Assembly (NCBI GenBank): GCA_030998225.1
Contig: JAPYXD010000161.1
Location: 310,001 to 374,000 of the forward strand
Reading direction: 5' to 3'
Length of the DNA stretch: 64,000 nt
From: Diplolepis rosae
Taxonomy: Eukaryota; Arthropoda; Insecta; Hymenoptera; Diplolepididae
Shown here piece by piece: positions 10,301-22,300 of the stretch. The notes under the pieces were generated by a model, which worked only from the letters and a program-made list of their open reading frames with translations, was not told where the DNA came from and ran no database searches. A program made the translations under genes and the position numbers. The stretch's first letter is position 1. Each line of letters opens with the position of its first letter.

Positions 10301-13300
10301 TGAAGGTTCCAGCTGCAGATGATTGTTGGGTGTATCCTTGACCTCCGGCAATAGTCGTATGTAAAGTCATTCCTCCAGTACCTTCCAATCGTCCTCCAGA
10401 AATTGTGGAGTCTGAGATAGTGGAGTATGATGGATGAATGTTTTGAAGATCGCTCTCAGTGTATTTAGTAGTAACGTAACCATTGTTATAACGAATAGTA
10501 CCACGTCCACCGTTATCATGATACTCGTTGGTTTTGTATCCAATATCTTCAGTGACTTGGTAGCCTGGAGTTGTCTTGGATCCAGATAGATTAGATAGAC
10601 TGGAAGTTGTTCTAGAACCAATGCTGCTATGATAGGTAGTGATTGGTGGTTCTACTGTACCTCTATTTCCAGTGACAATATTTGGTCCCCGGTATGTTGT
10701 AATTGGAGGACCCACCGTCCCAGGATTACCTGTTGAAACTCCAGGCTGCACGTTTCCACCAATCATGATACCAGGATACGTTTGACCTGTTGATGTAGTT
10801 TGACCACTTTTAACAGTACCAAGGTATGGCTCACTTGTTAAAGAAACACCAGGAGATGTGCTTTCTCTAGTTACTGTTCCAAAACTGTCAGTGTAAATGG
10901 TCGTTGGTCCTCCAGAGTAACTAGATCCTGTTCCAGTATTTGTATTTATATATCCTGGATAAGTGATACCAGAAGTAACTCTACCACCTGCATTTTTTTG
11001 AGTGTAGAAGGATCCAGTTGAGGAATCAGACGCGCTTACATAACCATAATTGGTTTTTTCATCTTGTAACGAAATAGTAGATCCACCAAATTGACTAGAT
11101 GTTACTCCTGCAGTTGATGGATTTCCTACGGATACTGTATCATACCCCGCTTGACTGTAAATTGTTCCTATTGAAGAGGTGCTTTCTTTTCCTCTAGAAA
11201 CTTCTGCTGTATTGTAGTAAGAACCGGTTTCACTGGGTCCTGTGAACAGTGCACTTCCGACTCCCGTTGAAATTTGGGAACCAGTAATAGCACCTTCAGA
11301 ATATGCAGTTACTGGTTGTTTAGTATATCCAGGGGCCAAATGTTCTGAAGCAGACGAGGCAGAGTATGTGCTACCAGTTAGTCCAGTTTGACCGAGATTT
11401 GCGGTTCCAAAACTTTGTGGAGTTAAAGTATACGCTGGACCAGTAGAATATTCTTGGCTATTTTTCTTAGTATGTCCAGTTCCTGATTGAGTTTTTCCTG
11501 TCGAGTAAGTCATACCTTCTGCCTTGGTGTAACTACTGCTACCAGTTAGTCTAGTTTGACTAAGACTTGCGGTTCCAAAACTTTGTGGATTTACAGTATA
11601 CGCTGGGCCTGTAGAATATTCTTGGCTATTTATCTTAGTATGTCCAGTTCCTGATTGAGTTTTTCCAGTCGAGTGACTCGTACCTTCTGCCTTGGTATAA
11701 CCACTACTACCAGTTAGTCCAGTTTGACTAAGACTTGCGGTTCCAAAACTTTGTGGAGTTACAGTATACGCTGGGCCAGTAGAATATTCTTGGCTATTTA
11801 TCTTAGTATGTCCAGTTCCTGATTGAGTTTTTCCAGTCGAGTAACTCATACCTTCTGCCTTGGTGTAACTACTGCTACCAGTTAGTCTAGTTTGACTAAG
11901 ACTTGCGGTTCCAAAACTTTGTGGATTTACAGTATACGCTGGGCCTGTAGAATATTCTTGGCTATTTATCTTAGTATGTCCAGTTCCTGATTGAGTTTTT
12001 CCAGTCGAGTGACTCGTACCTTCTGCCTTGGTATAACCACTACTACCAGTTAGTCCAGTTTGACTAAGACTTGCGGTTCCAAAACTTTGTGGAGTTACAG
12101 TATACGCTGGGCCAGTAGAATATTCTTGGCTATTTATCTTAGTATGTCCAGTTCCTGATTGAGTTTTTCCAGTCGAGTAACTCATACCTTCTGCCTTGGT
12201 GTAACTACTGCTACCAGTTAGTCTAGTTTGACTAAGACTTGCGGTTCCAAAACTTTGTGGATTTACAGTATACGCTGGGTCAGTAGAATATTCTTGGCTA
12301 TTTATCTTAGTATGTCCAGTTCCTGATTGAGTTTTTCCAGTCGAGTAACTCGTACCTTCTGCCTTGGTATAACCACTACTACCAGTTAGTCCAGTTTGAC
12401 TAAGACTTGCGGTTCCAAAACTTTGTGGAGTTAAAGTATAAGCCGGGCCACTAGAATATTCTTGGCTATTTATATTAGTATGTCCAGTTCCTGATTGAGT
12501 TTTTCCAGTCGAGTAATTCATACCTTGTGCCTTGGTGTAACTACTGCTACCAGTTAGTCCAGTTTGACTAAGACTTGCGGTTCCAAAACTTTGTGGATTT
12601 ACAGTATACGCTGGGTCAGTAGAATATTCTTGGCTATTTATCTTAGTATGTCCAGTTCCTGATTGAGTTTTTCCAGTCGAGTAACTCGTACCTTCTGCTT
12701 TGGTATAACCAGTGCTACCAGTGTATCCAGCATTCATTGAATGTTCAGATCCTGTTAAAATATCACCGGGTGTGATTCCAGAACTCACTGGTTTAGTAAA
12801 TCCTTTTGTCGTTCCCGTGTAACCAGCATTAGTCAAATGTCCAGATTCTGATGAAGTACTTTCAGTAGTAGATCCAGAACTTACTGATACTGGATACCTC
12901 GTTGTTCCTGTATAACCGGCGTTCGTCGAATAGCTGCCTGTGGGGTATCCTAAACCAGTGTATCCAGCCTGTGGTGTAGCGGAGCCTTGATAACCTCCAA
13001 CTGTTGTCTGTTGGTCTAGTAGTGTAGTAAATCCTGCAGAGTGTCCAGAATTTGTGTGGCTTGTCGTAATATGGCCTCCCTCTGCAGCAGATGAGGTAGT
13101 TTTTTCACTCGTTTCAGAGCCACCAATGTAGTCATAATTACCAACATTGCTGTAATCACCATAACTCTCGCTACTATCATCTGTTTCTCCATGTGCTTCA
13201 TCCTCGCTACTATGATTGGCATCTTTTCCTTTATTAACATCGTCTGTTCCTCCATGTTTAGCGTATTCTTCACCACCTTCTGCACCTGCATTTAAATCAT

Positions 13301-16300
13301 GTCCACCATAACCCTCATCTTTACCACCATTTCCATCATATTTTCCGCCGTTTTCATCGTGTCCGACGTTTATACCATGTCCTTCATCCTTGCCGTTATA
13401 GCCGTCATCCTTCCCACTATATCTATCATCTCTGCCTCCGTAACTTCCTCCTCCAGAATTTGGGCTTGCATCATGTCCACCATAACCCTCATCTTTACCA
13501 CCATTTCCATTATATTTTCCGCCGTTTCCATCGTGTCCGACGTTTATACCATGTCCTTCATCCTTGCCGTTATAGCCGTCATCCTTCCCACTATATCTAT
13601 CATCTCCGCCTCCGTAACTTCCTCCTCCAGAACTTGGGCTTGCATCATGCCCACCATAACTTTCATCATTGCCACTATTTCCATCATATTTTCCGCCATT
13701 TTCATCGTGTCCGACGTTTATACTATGTCCTTCTTCACCCTTTCCATTATATCCATCACCCATATTTCCGTAACTATTCCCTCCAGAATTTTGACTTGCA
13801 TCATGTCTGCCATATCCGCTGTCCTTCCCTCCATAATCTTCTCCATATCCACCATCTCCGTGTCCACTATCGCCGTACCCATCACTCCCGCCATATGCTC
13901 CATCATATCTTCCATCCCCAGGTCTAACATCTCCTCCATATCCTCCATAAAATTCATTTCCTCCTTGTCCTCTACTATCACTTCCATATCCACCAAATCC
14001 TGTATGCGCGTATCCACCTCCTCCACACTTAGGTACTAGCCAGGGCCACTCACAAATTAATTTATCTTCATCAAAGACCAAACCATAGGGACAGCGAAAT
14101 TCGTAGGGAATCATATGAGGACCACCTGTATAAATATGGAAAAAATATTATACATTTTGAAATTAATAGTTGATACGTGTTATCAAGATTCATTGAAACA
14201 AGTTTGACCTAAATTGAAACAGGCAAAGAACCATCTGCAATTTTGTGGGTCAGCATAATACCCGGGTTGTTCGGGACATTGAAATCTATTTTTTGGTACC
14301 GGAGCAATTTCACTACTTCCTGGACATGGAGATCCTTCTGGTAAAGACCCTGGCCAGACACAAACTTCAGTTCGTTCATCAAAAGCCAATCCTGCAGGGC
14401 AGTCGAACTCGAAGACGGAATAATCGTCAATTTCTTGATTAAATTTTACACAACGATAAAATCTGTAAAAATAATACAATATTTTAAACTTTTTATACAT
14501 TTTAATTTATATCGCTTGATTGTTTGTTTAAATGTGAGGCCGCTGTATGTTGTGATAAATGGGAATTTAAAATTATTAAATTAACATAAATTAGAAGTTG
14601 CTGTAGAAAAAAAGAAAACGAAAAAAGATAATTACTAAACAATGGAATACCTGTTACAACTTTTGGGGTGAACGAAGTAACCTTGTCTTGTACAAGAAAA
14701 TGCGGTTTGCGAATTCTCACGGATTGCATGGATTTGTCCTTTTGTATCAACAATTCTGACAATCCTGTATCCACTTGACTTTACTTGATTTGAATATGAA
14801 ATTTGAGAGTTCTGCAAAAAAGTTCGATTTTGGAATCATTATGTTCTAAAATTCTCTGAGGTTTTCATCTATATATTCTATAATTAATATTTATGTGATA
14901 AATTGTAGATTTTTATGGAAAATGGTAAAAAGTTCTAGAAAGTTCTAGAATGTTCTAAAATATTCTCGATTAACTAGGAATTCTTTACATAAATGTTCTA
15001 AATTCATTTTCAGGGGTTTGTAGAAAATTTTGAAATGGTTTGAATAATTTGGAATTCTTCATATATAAATAAATACAAATATTTTAGAATGTCGTAGAAT
15101 CTTCTAAATTTTCTTTGACAATTTTTTATATCTATCAAATTCAATCTCTGTAATTAGACTTTTATATCAGGAGTTTTTTATTGCATAGATTTCTAATCAT
15201 ATTTTTCTTTGCTGCCCCTTTCGCATGAATTTTTCACCCCCTTTAGGATGGGGATATTAGTAGTTTTTATATTGTTTACAACTATATATTATTATATATT
15301 ATTATTATATATTTCTTTCTTTACATCATATGCAATCATATCTAACGGGTTTTCCAATAGGGACATAACAATTTTATCTATGAATAAAACACAGAAATAT
15401 TTGAGATATTGAGTTCAAATTTATTGTGGGTGTAGTGCAAGCATTACATTTTATGAATGAAATTCGATATCGGTCATATGACCACCACGAGCCCGTTTAC
15501 AGCGGTCGATTCTTTGGACCCAATTTTCCACCACTCTGGCACACATTTTGACCGGAACGTTGGCAATTTCGCGTTGGATGTTGTCTTTGAGGTCGTCTAA
15601 AGTTGCTGGCCTTTTGGCATAGACCAGTGACTTGATATGGCCCCATAAAAAGAAATCCAATGGCGTTAGATCGCATGAACGAGGCGGCCATTCGACCAGA
15701 CCATTTCTCGAGATAACACGTTCACCGAATTTGCCTTTCAATAAACCGATTGTGACGCGTGATGTGTGGCTAATGGCACCGTCTTGTTGAAACCACATAT
15801 CGTTAATGTCAAGTTCATCCAATTCTGGCCACAAATAATCTTCCAACATAGCACGATAGCGCTCTCCATTGACGGTAACATGACGGTCGTTTTCATCCAC
15901 ACAAAAATACGGCCCAATCACACCTCCGGCATGAAAACCGCAGCAAACATTCACTTTTTGCGGATGCAACGGTGTCTCAAGAAGCACAGTTGGATTTGTT
16001 GCTGACCAATAACGCATATTTTGCTTATTAACAAAGCCATTGAGCCAGAAATGAGCTTCATCGCTGAAGATGATTTTTCGATGAAATTCTTCATTTTCTT
16101 CAAGCTTTGCCAGAGCCCAATTGGAGAAGCTTCGGCGTTTCAAATGATCAAGTGGCTTTAGTTCTTGAGTCAATTTAATCTTGAAAGCATGTAGGCCAAG
16201 ATCTTTTTGCATAATACGACACAGTGTCGTTTGAGCGATGCCCAATTCTTGAGAACGAGGTGGAATTGACTGATTTGGCTCATTTTGAATTGATGCACTT

Positions 16301-19300
16301 ACGGCTGCGATTATTTCTTCGCTTCGAGCAACACGACATCTCTTTGGCACCGGAATGTTCAATAGTGTAAATTTGGTCTCGAATTTATCCACTATAGCAC
16401 GCACAGCCTGTCGGGTGGGACGATTATTACGGCCGAAAATTGGAGTAAGCGCTCTCAAAGTTGCAACTACCGACTCAGAATTTCGGTAGTAATTTTTAAT
16501 AATTTCCAAACGTTGCTGGTTCGTGAACTTTACCATGATAAAAATGTTGACTTTAACTAACGTTTTGACATTGACAGTTCATTAAAAAAGTTTAAGGGTG
16601 CGTTCATATAAAGATACGAAATTGTTATGTCCCTATTGGAAAACCCTTTATCTCTCTTTTCTTACGTATTCAATTCTAACCCTCTTACCGCAGGTTAGTT
16701 ACCATCTCTCTTAGAGGTTGATTTCCGAAAATCCTTCATCGGTTTCGTCATGGAATAAATATATCCCCCACATTTCATATTTTTAACTCTAGTAGGTCCA
16801 GAGGTTTGGGTTGGACGTTAATGAATCTCAATCAGTCAGAATCGCTCTTTACATACTCTTACATGGAGGGTTCAGAGTTAAAGTTAATTAAGCCCAACTT
16901 TTGCCCATTTTAAACTAATGCTTTCATTATACAGCAAAAATACTATATTTTACAGAGCAACAGTGAACCAAGTCCGTAATTCGTTTATTGAACAGTTTTC
17001 TAAACGTGTCTCAAGTGGAATTAAAAGCCATAAGTATGTTATCGGATAAGGAATAGTAACCAGACAATTCAAAACATATATTTCGAAAATTTCATCAAAT
17101 CTTTACGTTTTGAGACCCCCTGAGTCCGAAAAAAGGGTTTTTACGAAAATGTCTGTCTGTCTGTCTGTAGGTCGTGTGCGGCATAACTCTCGATAGAATT
17201 ATCAGATTGAATTGTGCTTTGGCACACTTTATCGGAGCCGAAAAAGTAAGGACAAGTTCGTTAACCAGCCACATCCAATCAAAATTGAGGGATTGAGCAC
17301 TACTTTTGTGTTTTTGAAAATAATTTTTTGAAAAAATCAAAAATTTTAATACTGGTTTTAGATAGTGCTCATAAATCTCTAAAAATTATTTTGATAACGT
17401 TTTTTGATTGAATCAAAATTAGAAATGTTACAGCATATTTAAATTCGAAAAAAGTCAATATCAATTAAAATTCAATAATTCCATTTTTTAGCTAAAATAT
17501 ATGAGATACATAAAAAAAGTTTAGATGAAAAATTATTTGCCTAAATGAGGTCTACACATTCTTATTAAGAAATTTCTCGACAGGATGTATATTTTATGTT
17601 TTGATTTTTAATATTAAAAAAATTCGATTTTTTTCACCAAAATATGTGAGATACGAAATAAGCGTTGTTCTGCAAAATCGTTTCCTTAAGGTAGTACGAT
17701 CACGAATATTAGACCTCAGACAAAAATAGATAATTTTGCTTTCAAGAATAGCAACATTATTATTGAAGGGCCAATTTGAATGAGACAAGTTTATTTTTCA
17801 TGAAAAAAATGTGAAACACAAAAAAATAATGTTATTAATAAATTTTATTTTTGCCTAAACTTATTTTCTTATCGCTTCGAGTCAAATTTTTGAAAATGAT
17901 GCGATTCGAATAAATTATGGTTCATTTTTTTAGAAAAAAGATTCTCTACAACTTGACCGTTTCCTATTTTTGAAACTGAATTAATTATTATCAAATACAG
18001 CAATTTATTTATAAAAATTTTGTTTTGAAAAATTGTTTTTTTATAATTTCAGCCATTAAAGAATTCATTTTCAAAAATCGGAAACGGTCAAGTTGTAGAG
18101 AATCTTTTTCCTAAAAAAATGAACCGTGATTTATTATAATCGCATCATTTTTAAAAATTTGGCTCGGAGCGATAAGAAAATAAGTTTGGGCAAAAATGAA
18201 ATTTATTAATAACATTATTTTTTTGTGTTTCAAATTTTTTTCATGAAAAATAATCTTTTCTATTTCAAATTAGCCCTTCAATAATAATATTGCTATTCTT
18301 GAAAGCAAAATTATCTATTTTAGCCTGAGGTCTAATTTTTGTGATCGTACTACCTTAAATAAAGTCTACGATTATTTTTTCTTTTTGAGAGATTTGGAAG
18401 AAAATAAATTATTTTAATCATGTAATTTATTAAAAAGTTACTGAACTGTATACAGAAAATCGAGCGCGAAGCGCGAATGTCATGATGAGAATGTGTTCCT
18501 TAAGGCCGATAGAGCTTTAAGTAAATTGAATTTCCTGTTTCACTTAAACTGAAAAAGAAATTTAGTGAATTTGAGAAAATGAGTAATTCACATCATCTTT
18601 AATATTATAAAATTGGTTTGAGATTCAGTATTAAATTATAAGAAATAAACTTAAATGTATGCGAAGAGCACAAGACCGAGCGCAAAGCGCGAGGTCCAAA
18701 AAGATCGGAGCGTGAAGCGCGACGATCAAATCGCGCGCCCTAGGCGCGCTCAAGCTTGCGAGCGAAGCGCGCGATGAGAATGTGCCCGCGAAGCGGGCAA
18801 ATTTTTTTGTTTTTATTTTCTTCTAAATGAAATGTAATAAACATGACTTATTTAAATTTATTTAAGTTATTTCCATCAATATTAAGAAAATGTTATGTGC
18901 ATTTTTATTGGTAATGAAATAAGAAAGTAAAAAATTTCAGATATAAAGTGGACCAAATCTAGTATTCAATAATATTCAATGTAATTATATAAAAATTGCG
19001 AGCGTAAAAGAAGACAATCTGCTAAAATAGTTTAAATTGAACATTACACTTTATTATTAAGAAATATAGACAATTAAAAATTAATGATTAATAAAATACA
19101 TTTATTTAAGTGTAAAGCCTGTTTTCTCGAAATTAACTCTCATATAGACTGAATTTAATTCTCCTCTGCACCCTTCATAAATAAATGAAGTTCAAACATA
19201 TCAAAAGTACTGACAACTACGAGAAATGATTATAACTAGTAGAGTTGAAAACTTTCTTTCGTCGCGATCTGACAATTATTTTAAATTTGAATTTTGTAAC

Positions 19301-22300
19301 TTACGTGAACTTCGTGTTCCAATGAGGACAGTACCGCCTGTCGTGTTTTTCTCTTTATGTTAGAGAAAGATTGATGAACTTCTTGTGTGAGAAGCTTACC
19401 ACAGTCGTTTTTTAAGTCATTTTCGATGTTTCGAATTCCTAATCCAGCCAAGCCTCGTAGTGTGACGTATTTTCCCTATCAAAATAACAATTAAATATAT
19501 AGTATAGTATAAATAATATGATATAACTAGCGATAAGAAAAATGTAAATATTAATATAAAACTCAATGATTTAGAATGTTTACCTTGATTCCAATAGAAA
19601 TATTGTCTTCAAAAGCAACCCAATTTTCTTTCTTGAATGCATAAGGTGCAGTGAGATCATCATCCCTTTCGAGAATCCATTCACCAGTGCTCATTAAATC
19701 ACAAAGCTGAAAAAACTCTACGTAAGTGAAGTTATAACAAAACATAACTTTATAATTTATTGTTATATACTCGTATATTCTCTACACAAATATATAAAAC
19801 CAAAACGATTTTGATTATATTGATGAATTTGATCATGAAATATCTTTTATAATTCCATTGGTGAGTAAAGAGAAATCAACCAGTACAAATAACAATAAAA
19901 TATTTTTGCATTTTAATTCTAAATATAAAGAAGGGTCAGTTCATTTTTTCTCCATCTTAAGAAAATTGAATTCAAACTCTGTTCTTCTGAAGCAAAAGTA
20001 AAAAAAAACTGCAGAATTACAAAAAAGATTGAATTGAAGTAAAAAGTTTTAAAGAACAGAACAAAAATGATTGAATAGTTGGAGGATATACTTTTAATCT
20101 TATTTCTAATTGTTTTCATATTGAATGCGACTGGATACGGTACATAATCAAGAGGAGACAGATGATTACATGGACTTCTTTCTGGGCGTAGTTCGATCAA
20201 ATTGTACTTTCTCACCTTTTTACGGTCGAGGGCGACTGGCTGTTCGTTCTTGGTTGGTGACCTCGGCATGTTCTCGCTCTCGTTCTTCAGATCAAATTTG
20301 TAGGCACTCGCAGGCATTGACATGATGATCTTCGATTTTGGTGCGCCCATTCCTATTATTAAATCCACTACACTGTCGGTGTTAAGCATGTCAAACAAAC
20401 CCATCAATCTAGATGGATGAAAGGTGTGGAAGGCCTCTTCTTCATCTACCAAGTAATGAGTGGATACCGTGAAGTAATCAATATACCTATGAGTGAATAT
20501 TTATTTGCTTTAGAAATTAAAGAATATAATTGATTTCATTAAGTTTTTTTAAATTTCTTAACTATTCTTCAATTAAATTATATTATATTTCCAAGGAAGA
20601 AATACGTTGAGCCATCTAATTTATATACTTTGACCATTAGAAAACGAAGAGTAAGAACATTTTTCAATGTGATTTTGAGAATCATTTCATAATAATGAGT
20701 AATTTCTATATTAAAAAGTATTAATATCTATTCAAATAAATATATTCAAGAAAGAATTGCAAGCGTGACCGCCCATATTCAGAGGATTGAAAGCCTTTCC
20801 TTCTCTATTGAATGCATGCTTTTTGCCGCCCATTCCTTAAATGGTTAGATGGAAACAAGAAATTTATGCATCTCAGTAAAGTATATATTCTCAATTAAAC
20901 TGTTGGTTTACACTAAAGCATCCATCGATCGTTAACATCAGAATGGATACAAAAAGAAGAACATTGTATTTTCACACGTGCTTTTCTTTTTATTCAAATA
21001 CAAATTTTACATTTTCAACCAATCCAAGTCGTATACAATTTTATCGGAAGAAAACTGAGAAGCAGTAAAATCACGTAGTTTTAAATAAAATGTATAGAAA
21101 TTTGTATACGAATAAAAATATGAATAATAAGTGATACATGATTATATGTATTGAGAGGTAACTTTCAATTTTACTAATAACAATAAGACTTTAGCAACTG
21201 TAGAGACACTTAATACAGATTGTTTTACATAATAAAGATTTTATGTTATTGCCATAGAAGATCAGACGTAATTTCAATCATAAGTGAAGTAGGAATTAAT
21301 TCGAATTTTAATTAATCTATAATTACAGAAAATAAATCCTCATATCATCTTCCTTACTTGGAAAGCTCCTTAAGATCAAACTGCTTAGCCAATTGCTCTG
21401 GTTTTGAGGGCAGAGCAAGGAAAATGGCCTTCTCATTGGATTTCCTGACCATTTCGTCCTTCAGGCCCTTCACGAAGTGGACGAGTCTTTCCTTAGACCC
21501 TGCAGTCACGTTCAGCTCTACTCCATCAACCTTGAGAAATTCATAAAGTGAGAAAGCATTGCATACAGATATTTGAACTATTTATTAATAGGAACAGAGG
21601 GGGAAAGGTTGAAAAATAATGCCCTGGAAAAAAATGAATATTTCTGCTAATTAATCAAAACGTACTGTCAGTAGCGGAAGGTTTTTGCTAGATGTGCAGA
21701 GAATATGTACTCCTACACGAAAGCGGCAATACTCCAATCAAAGGAAGCAAAAACGCGAAACGTTCCAAGGCGAATGCCCCGAGCGCCGACCGGTGAATCG
21801 TTACTTTCATAACCAACTGCCCACGAAATGCTTACTTCTTTATAACTTCTTTGGTCAACTTCTAAACATTTTTTTTGATAACTCAGCAAACAACTTCTGT
21901 AACTGATATAGAATAAAGAGGTAACAGTTTTTCAATTGAGTCCAGGAACATTTATAGATTTTAAAAGATAAAGTCTTCTGATGCACTATTACAACTGAAC
22001 ACTGGAAAAGTTAAAGAGCTCTGAGTTGTGAATGTTACATAACGACTATACTACAAATGTTCTAGAACTATTTTCTACTTGAATTCTGTAATTATGTCGT
22101 AATACTGTTACAACTAAGTTCTAAAATATTTATAGAGTTCTGATTTGTAATTGTTATAGAATTGCTTTTATGAAAGTATGCTAGAATTACATTTTGTCAC
22201 ATATGTTCTAGAATCCTTGTTCCCATGGATGCTTGTTCCAATGAAGTACTGTAACTGTGTCGTAACAATGATCTATCAATGTTTTTTAAAACTGTCACAG

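Noticed and set aside
13299..14039. Long plus-strand ORF (246 codons) and neighbours at 13460-13927
   Set aside because: It is the antisense of the Gly/Asp-rich coding repeats; the minus strand has the phased exon, CBM14 lead-in and sensible codons.
17095..17340. Similar 70-97-codon ORFs at 17095-17340, 44711-45004 and 54384-54596
   Set aside because: They are the same antisense frame through the repeat family. Ends vary with the GTCT microsatellite, and nothing indicates a conserved protein.
19919..20215. Read-through of exon 5 past its donor
   Set aside because: The open frame continues, but the sequence stops resembling GH18. The donor AAG|GTGAGA joins in frame to LCDLMS, which continues the domain.
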